Notes: a model not told the origin generated them from the sequence alone. Counted from the stretch's first letter, positions 18,160 through 27,574 are shown. The stretch: 64,000 bases of DNA from Methylomonas methanica MC09 (GCF_000214665.1 NC_015572.1:4278001-4342000); one strand, 5' to 3'. Made by a program: numbers and translations.

Positions 18160-19770
18160 TTACTGCTTCCGCGTGGACTGCAGTTTGGGCACGGCCGCCA
18201 GCAAGGTTTTGGTGTAAGCGTGCCGGGGTTGAGTTAAAACCTGTTCGACCAATCCTTGTTCAACGATTTTACCCTGATACATCACCGCCACTTCGTCGGC
18301 CATTTCCGCCACCACCCCCAGGTTATGAGTGATCAACAAAAAGCTCAAACCTTGCTGTTTTTGTAGCTCCTTCAGCAGCGCGATGATTTGCGCCTGCACC
18401 GACACGTCTAAAGCACTGGTCGGCTCATCGCAAATAATTAGCTTCGGTTCCACGGCCAGCGCCCGTGCGATACAGATACGCTGCCGCTGGCCGCCGGAAA
18501 ATTCGTGCGGATAACGCAAAGCCGCATCAGCGGGTAAATCAACTTGCTGCAACAATTCAGCTACCCGACTTTGTAAGAGCGAACGCGGTGTGTCCGGTCG
18601 CAATGCACGCAAGCCTTCGGCGATAATGTCACCCACCAGCATCCTGGGATTCATGGCCGCGAACGGGTCTTGAAACACGATCTGCATGGCGGCCCGCTGC
18701 TGCCGCAAGGCTTCGCCCTGTAACTGTGTTAATTCGACATCGTCGAACAGTACCCGCCCTGCATGAGACGGAATCAGATTCAACAAGCCCTTGCCCATGC
18801 TGGTTTTACCGCAGCCGGACTCTCCGACCAGGGCCAGCGTGGTACCGGCATGCAGTTCGAAATCCACTCCATCCACGGCTTTGACATGACCGACCACGCG
18901 CTTGAAAATGCCTTTGCGGATTGGGTAATAGACCTTGAAATCCTCCACTTTTAACAACGGCCGCTTGGCTTGAGCGACCCGATCCAGGCAGCTTTCCATC
19001 TTCGGCAACGCCGCCAGTAATTTCAAACTGTATGGGTGCTTGGCTTGGCGGAAAAATTCGCCGGTATCAGCGGTTTCGACGATCTTGCCTTTTTGCATCA
19101 CCGCGATGCGGTCGGCGATATTGGAGACCAGCGCCAAATCGTGGCTGATCAGCCACAAGGCCATGCCGGTCTGCTGCTGCAGATTTTTCAGCAAGGCCAA
19201 AATCTGCGCCTGTATGGTCACATCCAGCGCCGTGGTCGGCTCATCCGCGATCAGCAAATCCGGTTCGCCGGCCAGCGCAATCGCAATCATCACCCGCTGC
19301 CGCTGGCCGCCGGATAATTGGTGCGGATATTCGTTGATACGGCGCTCAGGCTCCGGAATTTCCACCTGCTTGATCAGTTCCAATACCCGTTGCCTGACTT
19401 CGTCTTTGGCTAGTTGAAAATGGATATTCAATACTTCGGCAATTTGCTCGCCGATCGTCATGACCGGATTCAGCGATGACATCGGGTCTTGAAAAATCAA
19501 ACCGATACGACGGCCGCGCAGCTTGCAGAACTCGATTTCCGGAATTTCCAGCAAATCCCGGTCTTGCAAAACCACACCTGATGCCTGCATCAGCGCGTTA
19601 TTCGGCAACAACCGCAGCACCGATAGCGCGGTAATGGATTTACCAGAGCCGGATTCTCCAACTAGAGCAAAGGTTTCGCCGGGGCGGATTTCGAAGTTTA
19701 TCTCGTCGACGACTTTGCTTTGGCCGAATCCCACGCTCAAACCGTTCACTATCAACAAGGGCTTAGCCAC
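18160..19770 (-). CDS. dual ATPase of a Yej/Dpp-like peptide ABC importer
   Basis: A tandem ABC ATPase of 536 residues, two complete nucleotide-binding domains in one chain, as in YejF. Walker A motifs are GESGSGKS and GESGCGKT; signature motifs are LSGGQRQR and FSGGQRQR, with Walker B (LLIADEP, LIICDEP) and the OppDF-type C-terminal extensions. It powers uptake of oligopeptides or similar solutes. The frame can start at 19815, but GTG 19770 (VAKPLLIVNGL), overlapping the end of the upstream permease by 8 bases, is the natural start. Last gene of the transporter operon. Confidence 0.92.
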   Translation of the reverse strand: MAKPLLIVNGLSVGFGQSKVVDEINFEIRPGETFALVGESGSGKSITALSVLRLLPNNALMQASGVVLQDRDLLEIPEIEFCKLRGRRIGLIFQDPMSSLNPVMTIGEQIAEVLNIHFQLAKDEVRQRVLELIKQVEIPEPERRINEYPHQLSGGQRQRVMIAIALAGEPDLLIADEPTTALDVTIQAQILALLKNLQQQTGMALWLISHDLALVSNIADRIAVMQKGKIVETADTGEFFRQAKHPYSLKLLAALPKMESCLDRVAQAKRPLLKVEDFKVYYPIRKGIFKRVVGHVKAVDGVDFELHAGTTLALVGESGCGKTSMGKGLLNLIPSHAGRVLFDDVELTQLQGEALRQQRAAMQIVFQDPFAAMNPRMLVGDIIAEGLRALRPDTPRSLLQSRVAELLQQVDLPADAALRYPHEFSGGQRQRICIARALAVEPKLIICDEPTSALDVSVQAQIIALLKELQKQQGLSFLLITHNLGVVAEMADEVAVMYQGKIVEQGLVEQVLTQPRHAYTKTLLAAVPKLQSTRKQ

Positions 19771-21106
19771 GTTCCGCCCTCCGTGGATCAAACGCATCCC
19801 TAACACTATCGGCAAACAGATTCGCCGCCAGCACCAGCGCGAACATAAATACGAAGGCAGCTGTCAGCGACCACCAGACCACCGGCTCTCTGGCCATTTC
19901 CAGGCGGGCGCTGTTGATCATGTTGCCCCAGCTGTGGGTGGTAGGATCGACACCGATGTTGATGTAGGACAGTACCGCTTCGGCCAATACCAAAGAACTG
20001 AAATCCAGCACCACCGATATCAGAACGATGTGCATGACATTGGGCAAAATATGTCGAAACAAGATCATGCCTGATTTCACACCCAGGGCTTGCGCGGCCA
20101 ATACATATTCCATCTCGCGCAGTTTCAATGTCTCAGCACGCAACAAGCGGCACAGCCCGGTCCAGTTGGTGACCCCCAAAATCAGACAAAGAAACAGCAA
20201 ACGCATGTCGGCCCGCACCAGCAGATTATTAAAATCCTCGGGGTGATTGGCCATGTAGACTTGTACCATCAAAATAGAGGCGGCGATCAGCAATACATTA
20301 GGTATGGAATTCAGAGTGGTGTAGATAAATTGAATCACATCGTCGACCCAGCCCTTGAAATAGCCCGCCATAATGCCGAATACGATGGCCAACGGTAGCA
20401 TCACCAAGGTGGTCAGGGAACCGATCACCAAGCCGGTGCGTATGCTTTTCAAGGTTTGATAAAACACGTCTTCGCCCACTTTGTCAGTGCCGAGCACGTG
20501 GTAATAGTCGGACAGAGAGAACAAGGTGTAACAGCCGCTCACCACCAAAAATAATATCGCCCATACGGCCTTGCTACTGGCGCTGCGCCATAACGCGCGG
20601 CGCCGTTCGTGTTGATCGCCCCAGGCCAGCATTAGCACCATCAGCATCAGGCCGCCCCCCTTGCTAAAACCGCTAAGGGTCTTAGCGAAAACATCGCCGG
20701 CCCATTCCGTTTCCGGATCGGCCAGATGCGCGCCGCCGTATTGCAAGCGAGGATAACCCCAGCGAGTTGAGCCGTTATCCAAGGCGAGCGTTTCCTTGGC
20801 ATACGAATGGGTGGCGAATGGCGCAGAGTAGGTTTTTTCCTTGTGTTTACGCAACGTGTTGCAGGCCACATCCAGTAGGCTGATGGCTTTATTGCCGCGG
20901 CTATCGCTGTCTTTAAAATGTATCGAATCGGCCAAGCCAATCAACACATAGCATAACAGCATGGTTAATGAAGCCATAGCCACCGGGTTAGCCGCAATTT
21001 TTTTTAACGGCCTTCGCATGTGCTCTTGTCGAGACATGTAAAGCACCAGCGCGGTGGCGGCCACGACCAAAAAGTAAATCAACGCGTCAGTCCATAACAC
21101 TAACAT
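19763..21106 (-). CDS. ABC transporter permease, YejE/DppC-like with long N-terminal extension
   Basis: A 447-residue inner-membrane permease of a peptide-type ABC importer. The C-terminal ~280 residues form the BPD_transp_1 domain with the EAA-type loop (ALGVKSGMILFRHILPNVMHIV). The N-terminal ~160 residues hold extra membrane helices and a hydrophilic, presumably periplasmic, insertion that ends near YGGAHLADPETEWAGDVFAKTL, making it about 100 residues longer than E. coli YejE. Its ATG overlaps the stop of the upstream permease (TAATG), indicating coupling. Confidence 0.9.
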   Translation of the reverse strand: MLVLWTDALIYFLVVAATALVLYMSRQEHMRRPLKKIAANPVAMASLTMLLCYVLIGLADSIHFKDSDSRGNKAISLLDVACNTLRKHKEKTYSAPFATHSYAKETLALDNGSTRWGYPRLQYGGAHLADPETEWAGDVFAKTLSGFSKGGGLMLMVLMLAWGDQHERRRALWRSASSKAVWAILFLVVSGCYTLFSLSDYYHVLGTDKVGEDVFYQTLKSIRTGLVIGSLTTLVMLPLAIVFGIMAGYFKGWVDDVIQFIYTTLNSIPNVLLIAASILMVQVYMANHPEDFNNLLVRADMRLLFLCLILGVTNWTGLCRLLRAETLKLREMEYVLAAQALGVKSGMILFRHILPNVMHIVLISVVLDFSSLVLAEAVLSYINIGVDPTTHSWGNMINSARLEMAREPVVWWSLTAAFVFMFALVLAANLFADSVRDAFDPRRAERG

Positions 21107-22083
21107 TAGCTTAACCTCACACGCGGATCGACCACGCTGTAAGATATATCAGTCAATATCAAGCCAATAATGTAGGTAAATGAACCCAAAAACACCATTG
21201 CACGAAGCGCTCCAAAATCCTGCCGGTTAATAGCTTCAATGGTATAACCGCCTAAACCAGGAATACTGAAGAATGATTCCATTAACAAACTCCCCATAAA
21301 TAATTGGGGAATCACCACCACTACACCGGTCAGGATGGGGATCATGGCGTTTTGCAGAACATGCTTAAACAAGACTTGTGTTTCTGTCAGGCCCTTGGCG
21401 CGAGCTGTGCGAACATATTCCTTTTCCACTTCTTCCAGAAAAAAGGTACGGTACCAGCGCGCGCCGGAACCGATACCCGCCACCACGCTGATAATCACCG
21501 GCAGAATCAAAAATTTGATCGCTGCCAATCCGCTGTCGTAACCGGAAATCGGTACCAGCTTCAGCAGTTTGCCAATGACGAACTGTCCGCCGATAATGTA
21601 AAACAACGACGATACCGACATCAGCATCACGCATAACACGCTGCTGCCCAGCTCGACATAGGTATTGCGGAACAGCACCATCAACAGCGCCAGCGTAATA
21701 TTCACCAGCAAGCCGACAACCAAAGACGGCAAGGCCAACGCCAGACTGGGCCACATGCGCTGGCGAATGTCGGTGCCGATATTGCGGCCGCTGTCGGAAA
21801 TACCGAAGTCGAACAAAAACAGATTCACTGACTTCTGATAAAAAATGGTGTCGGTCAGTTGCTTACCGCCCGCCTGTTCGCCATTCCACAACAGCGGCAA
21901 ATCGTAACCGTGTTGATGCTTCCAGTTTTGAATGGCCTGCTCGGTGACATGCTTTTGCCCGAGTTGCATACGGGCCATGTCATCGGGGCTGTTGACCACA
22001 AAAAACAGCACAAAAGTCAACACGTTGACCGCCATTAGCAGCGGCAGGGCGTACAGAAAGCGGCGGAGAATATAAGCGATCAT
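21106..22083 (-). CDS. ABC transporter permease, YejB/DppB-like
   Basis: A 325-residue permease with the DppB/OppB N-terminus (MIAYILRRFLYALPLLMAVNVLTF), six membrane helices, a periplasmic loop of about 70 residues after helix 1 and the coupling-helix loop EYVRTARAKGLTETQVLFKHVLQNAMIPI. It pairs with the following permease and the dual ATPase. Upstream, where the binding-protein gene would be expected to join directly, lies a toxin-antitoxin pair. Confidence 0.92.
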   Translation of the reverse strand: MIAYILRRFLYALPLLMAVNVLTFVLFFVVNSPDDMARMQLGQKHVTEQAIQNWKHQHGYDLPLLWNGEQAGGKQLTDTIFYQKSVNLFLFDFGISDSGRNIGTDIRQRMWPSLALALPSLVVGLLVNITLALLMVLFRNTYVELGSSVLCVMLMSVSSLFYIIGGQFVIGKLLKLVPISGYDSGLAAIKFLILPVIISVVAGIGSGARWYRTFFLEEVEKEYVRTARAKGLTETQVLFKHVLQNAMIPILTGVVVVIPQLFMGSLLMESFFSIPGLGGYTIEAINRQDFGALRAMVFLGSFTYIIGLILTDISYSVVDPRVRLS

Positions 22084-22132
22084 ATTAAATAAAAACTATT
22101 GGTAGGTGCTTGGGTATAAATTGCAACTGCTG

Positions 22133-22510
22133 TTATTTTTCAATGAACAAAACATCCTCGGTGTAGATTTGAAACGTCTTGTCGTAAGTTACTATCCGCA
22201 AGCTTTCGCATAGCGCTTGCGCAATGAGTAAACGATCGAACGGATCTTTGTGGTGTGGGGCTAATTGTTGAATCGCTTGCGCATGAAACGGTGTCATGTT
22301 CAGCCACTGAAACCCCTGCGCCTGTATTTCTTCCGCAAAAGCCGGCGTGGGCAACGGCAATTTTCCCAGTCCATTTTTAATCGCCATTTCCCAGATCGAA
22401 ACCGCACTGACGAAAGCACCTTCTTGCTGAATTTTTTCGATCAGCCACAAGGGCTCGATTCGCCCCATCAACCAATCGTAAACAATGCAGGTATCAAGCA
22501 GTAGACGCAT
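22133..22510 (-). CDS. vapC: VapC-like PIN-domain toxin
   Basis: A 125-residue PIN ribonuclease. Conserved acidic positions are visible: the N-terminal LLLDTC Asp, a Glu in VSIWEMAIKNGLGKL, and the Asp residues of HHKDPFDRLLIAQAL, ending with the YDKTFQIY region. Members cleave RNA, often tRNA or rRNA, when freed from antitoxin. The frame runs much further upstream, but that part lies inside the antitoxin gene in another frame; ATG 22510 (or 22513) is the real start, overlapping the antitoxin end. The pair sits inside the peptide-transporter operon, same strand. Confidence 0.9.
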   Translation of the reverse strand: MRLLLDTCIVYDWLMGRIEPLWLIEKIQQEGAFVSAVSIWEMAIKNGLGKLPLPTPAFAEEIQAQGFQWLNMTPFHAQAIQQLAPHHKDPFDRLLIAQALCESLRIVTYDKTFQIYTEDVLFIEK

Positions 22511-22745
22511 CATCCGTTCCATTGAACAAATCCGCGATTTCGGCATTGGTTGCAGCAGAATCCCAATCGGCAGAATAAACCACCCGCTGCGACCAAGCAC
22601 CGGGCGGCGAGATTTTGGGAACACTGTATTTGACGAGCTTGGCGACCGGCACCCCGTTACGGGCGATAATGACTTCTTCGTCTCGTTCGGCGGCAACCAC
22701 CAGACTGGATAAATTGTTTTTGGCTTCCAAAATATTAACTTGCAT
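22494..22745 (-). CDS. Phd/YefM-type antitoxin
   Basis: An 83-residue antitoxin. The N-terminal DNA-binding part matches Phd/YefM (MQVNILEAKNNLSSLVVAAERDEEVIIARNG, then VPVAKLV), and the disordered acidic C-terminal tail (IADLFNGTDDAS) would bind the PIN toxin. Start ATG 22745. An imperfect palindrome, CTTGGCTAAGATTAGCCAAG, lies just upstream (about 22763-22782) and is a good candidate operator for autoregulation. Confidence 0.88.
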   Translation of the reverse strand: MQVNILEAKNNLSSLVVAAERDEEVIIARNGVPVAKLVKYSVPKISPPGAWSQRVVYSADWDSAATNAEIADLFNGTDDASTA

Positions 22746-22762
22746 CGCTTGCCCTCTGTATC

Positions 22763-22782
22763 TTGGCTAAGATTAGCCAAGA
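22763..22782. promoter_or_regulatory. candidate palindromic operator of the PIN toxin-antitoxin pair
   Basis: The sequence CTTGGCTAA-ga-TTAGCCAAG is a perfect 9-base inverted repeat around two bases, about 20 bases upstream of the antitoxin start. Phd/YefM antitoxins usually repress their own promoter through such a palindrome. Binding is inferred from position only. Confidence 0.6.
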
Positions 22783-22842
22783 TATGGCCATCATTCAGTT
22801 TTGTCAATCAATACCACATGCCATTTAACACCAAGGCAACCC

Positions 22843-24993
22843 TTATCGAGTTTCAAACTGTCTGCGCCGATAAGCCTTAACCGCCGGATAAAACGCCACA
22901 GCCAGCAAGGCAAAACCGAGCAGCAAAGGCCAAAACTCCGCATGGTTCCATTCCTGCCGCTTCTGCTCGCGCAAACCGGTATCTATACGGCTATATTTCA
23001 AGCGGTTGCTGATCATGCGCGCCGGTTTCAGGTTTTTATACCAGCTGTGCAGCAAGGCGAAATCCTTGGGGAAATAGCCGAACAACCAGGGCGCGTCCCG
23101 GCGCAAAATATCCTGCATTTGGTCGATGATGATTTGCCGCTGCGGGCCGTTGTCCATGTTGCGCATCTGCTCGAACAGGCGGTCGAATTCCGGGTTGGCG
23201 TAATTGCCGGCATTTTCGCCGCCCTGCTTGACCTTGGAATTGGGGCCGTATAACAGAAAGAAGAAATTTTCCGGATCGGGATAATCGGCATTCCAACCCC
23301 AGACGAAAATCTGAGCCGCGCCGCTGCGCATTTTTTCCTGAAAGCGGTTGTAATCGGTACCGCGTATCACCAATTGAATGCCGAGCTTTTCAAATTGTTT
23401 GCGGTACCAGTTCATTAGCGCCTTGTCGTCGCTGCCGGTCGCCGTAGTGTCGAAATACAGCAGCAAGGCTTCGCCGGTTTTCGGGTCTATGCCGTTCGGG
23501 TAACCGGCCTCCGCCATTAATTGCTTGGCCTTTTCGATGGATTTTCGCTGGGGTTTGCCGTTTTGCCAATCGTAAACCACCGGATTGATGCCGGCCTCGC
23601 CAGCTTGATAGCCGAAAATGCCCGGCGGCAAGGCACCTTGTGCTGCCACACCCCTACCGTTGGCAAAAATGGCGATGAACTCCTCGTAGTCGACGGCGAT
23701 GGAAATGGCTTGCCGCAGCTTGCGGTTTGCTTCGCTATCGCCACCGATGACTGGATCCAACATGTTAAAGCCCATATAAAACACCGAAGTGGCTACCGAG
23801 GTTTGCAGTTGAATCTGTTTTTCCCGCATCATCGAGGTCAACTGCGGGTCGCCGCTGCCGGAAAACTGTACGGCTTGGTCGAAACTATCCGAAGCAATGC
23901 CGGAGGCGTCGTAATAGCCTTGTAAGAATTTGGCCCAGTAGGGAATGGTTTCTTTTTCCAAGGTATACACCACCTTGTCCACAAACGGCAGCGGCTTGCC
24001 GGCGTCGTTCAGCCAACCGGCTTCGCGGTCGCCTGCGTCGCCCTCGCTCGGATAAAAGTCGGGGTGATAATGCGGATTTTTCGCCAGCACCATGCGCCGG
24101 TTAGGGTTGTTTTCCTGTAACCAATAGGGCCCGGTGCCGACCGGAAACCAGTCCAGGGTAATATTTTTGTTTTTCAAGCCCGGCTGCGCATAAAAGGCAT
24201 CGGCTTCCCACGGCATAGGCGCAAAAAACGGCATAGCCAGCCAATATTCGAATTGCGGATATTTGCCTTTGATACGGATGCGGTATTGATGCTCATTCAA
24301 AGCTTGCACGCCGCGCAGGGTTTGGTTTTTCAGCTCTTTAAGCGGAATACCCGCCGTCGCTTGGGCAAACTCGGCAAAGCCATCGATATACCCGGCCATC
24401 AATTCAGCGATCGGCGACTGGGTTTTCGGATAAGCCAGCCGCTTGATCTGGTAAACATAATCTTCGGCCGTTAAGGTTCGGGTTTGCTGTTCCGGCAGAT
24501 CCGTCAAGGTATCGATAGCCGCCAGTTGCTGGTCAGTTAAGGCATGATACAGATACCGGCCGGGCCCGCTTTGACTGAAGGCCGGATGCGGCTGATACAT
24601 AATACCGGGCTTAAGGCTGATCAGATATTCGCTAAACGCAATCTCCGCGTCGGTCGCGCTATCCGGCAATTCGTTGCCTTGCTTGTCCAAATAGCGTACG
24701 GCGGGCAACTCGACGGCCGTCAAGGGTTGCAATTGATACGGGCGTTTCAGGTAATGATATTGCAGCGGCGGTTCGTAAATCTGGCCGATAAAGCCGTATT
24801 CGTCGCTGCTGTAGGCTACCGCCGGATCCAAATGCTTGGGCCGCTCGGAAAAGGACGAATACAGGATGTCCTGACCTTGGTCGGCCTCGGGATAGGGGTT
24901 ATTGAGTTGGGAAATGTCGCAGGCGGTTAAGATAAAAACCGACAGCGACAGCAGAAGATTGCGAACTTTAGGAACCGACAGAGTGCTGGACAT
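22843..24993 (-). CDS. family 5 solute-binding lipoprotein of the peptide ABC importer, with C-terminal membrane helix
   Basis: A 716-residue extracellular solute-binding protein of the peptide/nickel (SBP_bac_5) family, YejA-like. ATG 24993 (MSSTLSV) gives a lipoprotein signal with lipobox LTAC; the upstream ATG 25023 is less likely. Family stretches include SERPKHLDPAVAYSSDEYGFIGQIYEPPL, LAKNPHYHPDFYPSEGD, LRQAISIAVDYEEFI and WGWNADYPDPENFFFLLYGPNS. Unusually, the C-terminus has a membrane helix (LLLGFALLAVAFYPAVKAY) followed by a basic tail, so the protein may be anchored at both ends. It is longer than E. coli YejA (about 600 residues). Confidence 0.9.
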   Translation of the reverse strand: MSSTLSVPKVRNLLLSLSVFILTACDISQLNNPYPEADQGQDILYSSFSERPKHLDPAVAYSSDEYGFIGQIYEPPLQYHYLKRPYQLQPLTAVELPAVRYLDKQGNELPDSATDAEIAFSEYLISLKPGIMYQPHPAFSQSGPGRYLYHALTDQQLAAIDTLTDLPEQQTRTLTAEDYVYQIKRLAYPKTQSPIAELMAGYIDGFAEFAQATAGIPLKELKNQTLRGVQALNEHQYRIRIKGKYPQFEYWLAMPFFAPMPWEADAFYAQPGLKNKNITLDWFPVGTGPYWLQENNPNRRMVLAKNPHYHPDFYPSEGDAGDREAGWLNDAGKPLPFVDKVVYTLEKETIPYWAKFLQGYYDASGIASDSFDQAVQFSGSGDPQLTSMMREKQIQLQTSVATSVFYMGFNMLDPVIGGDSEANRKLRQAISIAVDYEEFIAIFANGRGVAAQGALPPGIFGYQAGEAGINPVVYDWQNGKPQRKSIEKAKQLMAEAGYPNGIDPKTGEALLLYFDTTATGSDDKALMNWYRKQFEKLGIQLVIRGTDYNRFQEKMRSGAAQIFVWGWNADYPDPENFFFLLYGPNSKVKQGGENAGNYANPEFDRLFEQMRNMDNGPQRQIIIDQMQDILRRDAPWLFGYFPKDFALLHSWYKNLKPARMISNRLKYSRIDTGLREQKRQEWNHAEFWPLLLGFALLAVAFYPAVKAYRRRQFETR

Positions 24994-25123
24994 TATGCGA
25001 AGGCCTTGGAAACTTACCGGCATTCTAACAACAAGCGATTAAAATAATAAGTGGCGACAGAAGCACGGCACCTAACAATATATTGCTGCTTCAAATCAGC
25101 GCGAAAAATCTCTTTGGCAATCG

Positions 25124-25161
25124 GTCATCATTGGCTAGCGTCCGCGCTACCCAATGATGAC
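25124..25161 (-). terminator. stem-loop downstream of fabV
   Basis: GTCATCATTGG-CTAGCG at 25124-25140 pairs with CGCTA-CCCAATGATGAC ending at 25161, giving a long stem with a very small loop. It begins 10 bases after the fabV stop on the minus strand and lies upstream of the transporter binding-protein gene, so it would insulate the two. A T-rich stretch follows about 20 bases later on the minus strand. Confidence 0.6.
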
Positions 25162-25171
25162 ATATCAGGAT

Positions 25172-26362
25172 TTAAGCCAAATTCTTGATCGGCGCTTCGG
25201 GGTTAACTTCGGCTTCGTAATCGACGCCGTCCACTTCAAAACCGAACAGTTTCATAAACTCGTGTTTGTAACCGGCGAAATCGGTCAAGGCGTTGATATT
25301 GTCGTTGTTGACCTGTTGCCACAGGGCGTTGACCTTGTCCTGCACTTGCGGCTGCAATTCTTTCAAATCGGCGCGCAGACGGCCTTCTTCGTCGAGTATC
25401 GGACTGGCGCCATACAGGCTATCGCGGAACAGGCCGTTGACCTGCTCGATGCAACCTTCATGCGTACCCTGGTCTTTCATGACTTTAAACAACAACGCCA
25501 AATACAGCGGCATCACAGGAATCGCCGCGCTGGCCTGCGTAACCACGGCTTTCAAGACCGAAACCCGGGCATCGCCGCCCAGGGCAGCCAGCTTGGCACG
25601 AATATCGATCACGCGTTTATCCAGATCTTTCTTGGCCGCGCCTATAGTGCCGTGCCAGTAAATATCCCAGGTGACTTTTTCGCCCAGATAGGTAAAGGCC
25701 GTGGTTTTGGCGCCGTCCGCCAGCACATCCGCTTCGGCCAAGGCGTCTATCCACATTTGCCAGTCTTCGCCGCCCATGACCGCCACAGTGTTATCGATTT
25801 CTTCCTGAGTGGCGGCCGCCAAGGTAAACTCTTTGATCACTTCCTTATCGGTATCGATGCCGTTTTGCACCAAGTCCTTGCCGATCGGTTTCAGGGTCGA
25901 ATTGTGGGTCACGCCGGTTTTTGGATGGGTGCGGCGCGGTGAAGCCAGACTGTAAATCACCAGATCGACCTTGCCCATATCCTGTTTGATGGCGGCTATG
26001 GTTTTTTGTTTGATGTCGTCGGAAAAGGCATCGCCATTGATACTTTTGGCGTACAGGCCTTCCGCTTCGGCAAATTTATGAAACGCCGCGGAATTATACC
26101 AACCCGGAGTACCCGGTTTATCGGCCGTGCCTTCGCGTTCGAAGAAAACCCCCAAGGTTTTAGCGCCCGCACCGAAAGCGGAAACGATACGCGAAGCCAG
26201 TCCGTAGCCGGTGGAGGCGCCTAAAATCAGCACGTTTTTCGGGCCATTGGCAATGGAGCCGCCGGCTTTGACGTAATCAATCTGTTGTTTGACATTGGCT
26301 TCGCAGCCGACCGGATGGGTGGTAACGCACATAAAGCCGCGTACGCGAGGTTTGATAATCAT
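25172..26362 (-). CDS. fabV: enoyl-[ACP] reductase FabV / trans-2-enoyl-CoA reductase
   Basis: A 396-residue FabV-type reductase that performs the last NAD(P)H-dependent step of fatty-acid elongation. ATG 26362 ([10 protein letters not shown]) has a strong GAGGAG Shine-Dalgarno, so the four residues upstream are excluded. Motifs: NAD-binding [15 protein letters not shown] near 45-59, [13 protein letters not shown], and the family's Y-x8-K catalytic pair at Tyr235 and Lys244. FabV enzymes are much larger than FabI and naturally insensitive to triclosan. Single gene with its own downstream stem-loop. Confidence 0.96.
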   Translation of the reverse strand: MIIKPRVRGFMCVTTHPVGCEANVKQQIDYVKAGGSIANGPKNVLILGASTGYGLASRIVSAFGAGAKTLGVFFEREGTADKPGTPGWYNSAAFHKFAEAEGLYAKSINGDAFSDDIKQKTIAAIKQDMGKVDLVIYSLASPRRTHPKTGVTHNSTLKPIGKDLVQNGIDTDKEVIKEFTLAAATQEEIDNTVAVMGGEDWQMWIDALAEADVLADGAKTTAFTYLGEKVTWDIYWHGTIGAAKKDLDKRVIDIRAKLAALGGDARVSVLKAVVTQASAAIPVMPLYLALLFKVMKDQGTHEGCIEQVNGLFRDSLYGASPILDEEGRLRADLKELQPQVQDKVNALWQQVNNDNINALTDFAGYKHEFMKLFGFEVDGVDYEAEVNPEAPIKNLA

Positions 26363-26662
26363 GTTGCTCCTCAACTCAAGCCATGAAGATTAAGAATAGG
26401 GCTGCTCTGGCAACCTCTTCATTGTAAACCTTAAAGTTTATCCCATGATATGGCTGAACAGGAAAATTAATATCGATTCATTGTGAATAGGGAAAGCCGA
26501 TAAAGCGAGGAGCTGATAACTATCAACCCGGCTGCGCGACTATTTTTGTTGCGTTATCCGCGATTCGTTTGCAGTTCGGGGTTCTAATTTAGCTACGCTA
26601 TAACCGGCAAGCGCTTGGCTCTGCTAATATGTTGGCCACGCATCCCCAATTCCAGGAGACTT

Positions 26663-27403
26663 GTGCCTGAATTCAACAACCACCGTATCAGCTGCCCCAA
26701 CTGCAAACTGGCCGACTTGTGCCTACCCCATGGCTTGCAACCCCAGGAAGTGGCGCAACTCACCGGCATTATCAAAAACAAGCTCCCCTTGCAAACCGAC
26801 CAGTTGCTCTATCTGCAAGGCCAAACGTGCGAAAGTCTCTACGCCATAAAATCCGGTTCTTTTCGCAGCTTTATTGCCACTGCGGACGGCGAGGAACAGA
26901 CCATAGGTTTTTATTTGCCCGGCGAATTGATGGGCCTGGACGCCTTCCAACACGGCCGTTTCAATTGTTCCGCCATGGCGTTGGAAACGGCATCGGTCTG
27001 TGAACTGCCGTTAACACAACTCAATGCGCTCTGCGCGCGCATACCCAGCTTACAAAAACAATTGATGCGCACCCTGGGCAAGGAAATCGCTTCGGACCAC
27101 GACAAGATTTTGCTCGGGCATCGTCCGGCCAAGCAACGCATGGCAACTTTTTTGTTAACGCTTTCACACCGTTACGCAGCGCTGGGATTTTCAAGCACTT
27201 TATTTAATTTGACGATGAGTCGATACGACATTGCCAACTACTTGGGCTTGACGATTGAAACCGTCAGCAGGCAATTAGGCTTGCTTGGCCGGCAAGGCAT
27301 TATCACCGTCAAGCAGAGAGGAATTATGATCAATAACATGCAAGCATTGCAGCTGATTGTAAATGCCTGCCCGCAAGCATGCCCGCCAGTAGCCGCTGTT
27401 TGA
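26663..27403 (+). CDS. fnr: FNR/Anr-type oxygen-sensing transcription regulator
   Basis: A CRP/FNR family regulator of 246 residues. GTG 26663 with CAGGAGAC just upstream is the start; the longer frame from 26615 adds an implausible leader. The [4Fe-4S] ligands are present: Cys11, Cys14 and Cys20 (CPNCKLADLC) and Cys113 in TASVCELP. A cNMP-binding-fold beta barrel precedes the dimerisation helix and the HTH, whose recognition helix reads ETVSR, the E-xx-SR pattern that contacts TTGAT half sites. It should activate or repress genes on oxygen limitation. A perfect FNR box lies about 300 bases downstream. Confidence 0.95.
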   Translation: MPEFNNHRISCPNCKLADLCLPHGLQPQEVAQLTGIIKNKLPLQTDQLLYLQGQTCESLYAIKSGSFRSFIATADGEEQTIGFYLPGELMGLDAFQHGRFNCSAMALETASVCELPLTQLNALCARIPSLQKQLMRTLGKEIASDHDKILLGHRPAKQRMATFLLTLSHRYAALGFSSTLFNLTMSRYDIANYLGLTIETVSRQLGLLGRQGIITVKQRGIMINNMQALQLIVNACPQACPPVAAV

Positions 27404-27451
27404 TATTACCGCGTCATCGTAGTAACCCGGCAATATCTGGGCATATAAACC

Positions 27452-27574
27452 TTACTGGGCAGTTTTAGCTGCTTCGGGTTTTGGTTTGCTTGGACCGACA
27501 CCTTGTTCGCCACAGGCGGCCAGCAGGGTTGAAGCGGCAAGCATGATCAACAAAATTTGGCTGATTTTTTTCAT
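27452..27574 (-). CDS. small lipoprotein, 40 residues
   Basis: A short frame: MKKISQILLIMLAASTLLAAC begins with a perfect lipoprotein signal (lipobox LLAAC, lipidated Cys21), followed by a 19-residue mature tail GEQGVGPSKPKPEAAKTAQ. Stop TAA at 27452-27454. Size and layout resemble LptM/YifL or entericidin-type small lipoproteins, but the LptM GxKGPLY segment is only vaguely echoed, so no function is assigned. It converges on the FNR gene; the FNR box at 27699 lies about 130 bases upstream of it. Confidence 0.7.
   Translation of the reverse strand: MKKISQILLIMLAASTLLAACGEQGVGPSKPKPEAAKTAQ

Noticed and set aside
22133..22807. Long 224-residue reading of the PIN toxin frame
   Set aside because: The first ~99 codons are the antitoxin gene read in another frame; the PIN domain starts at 22510.
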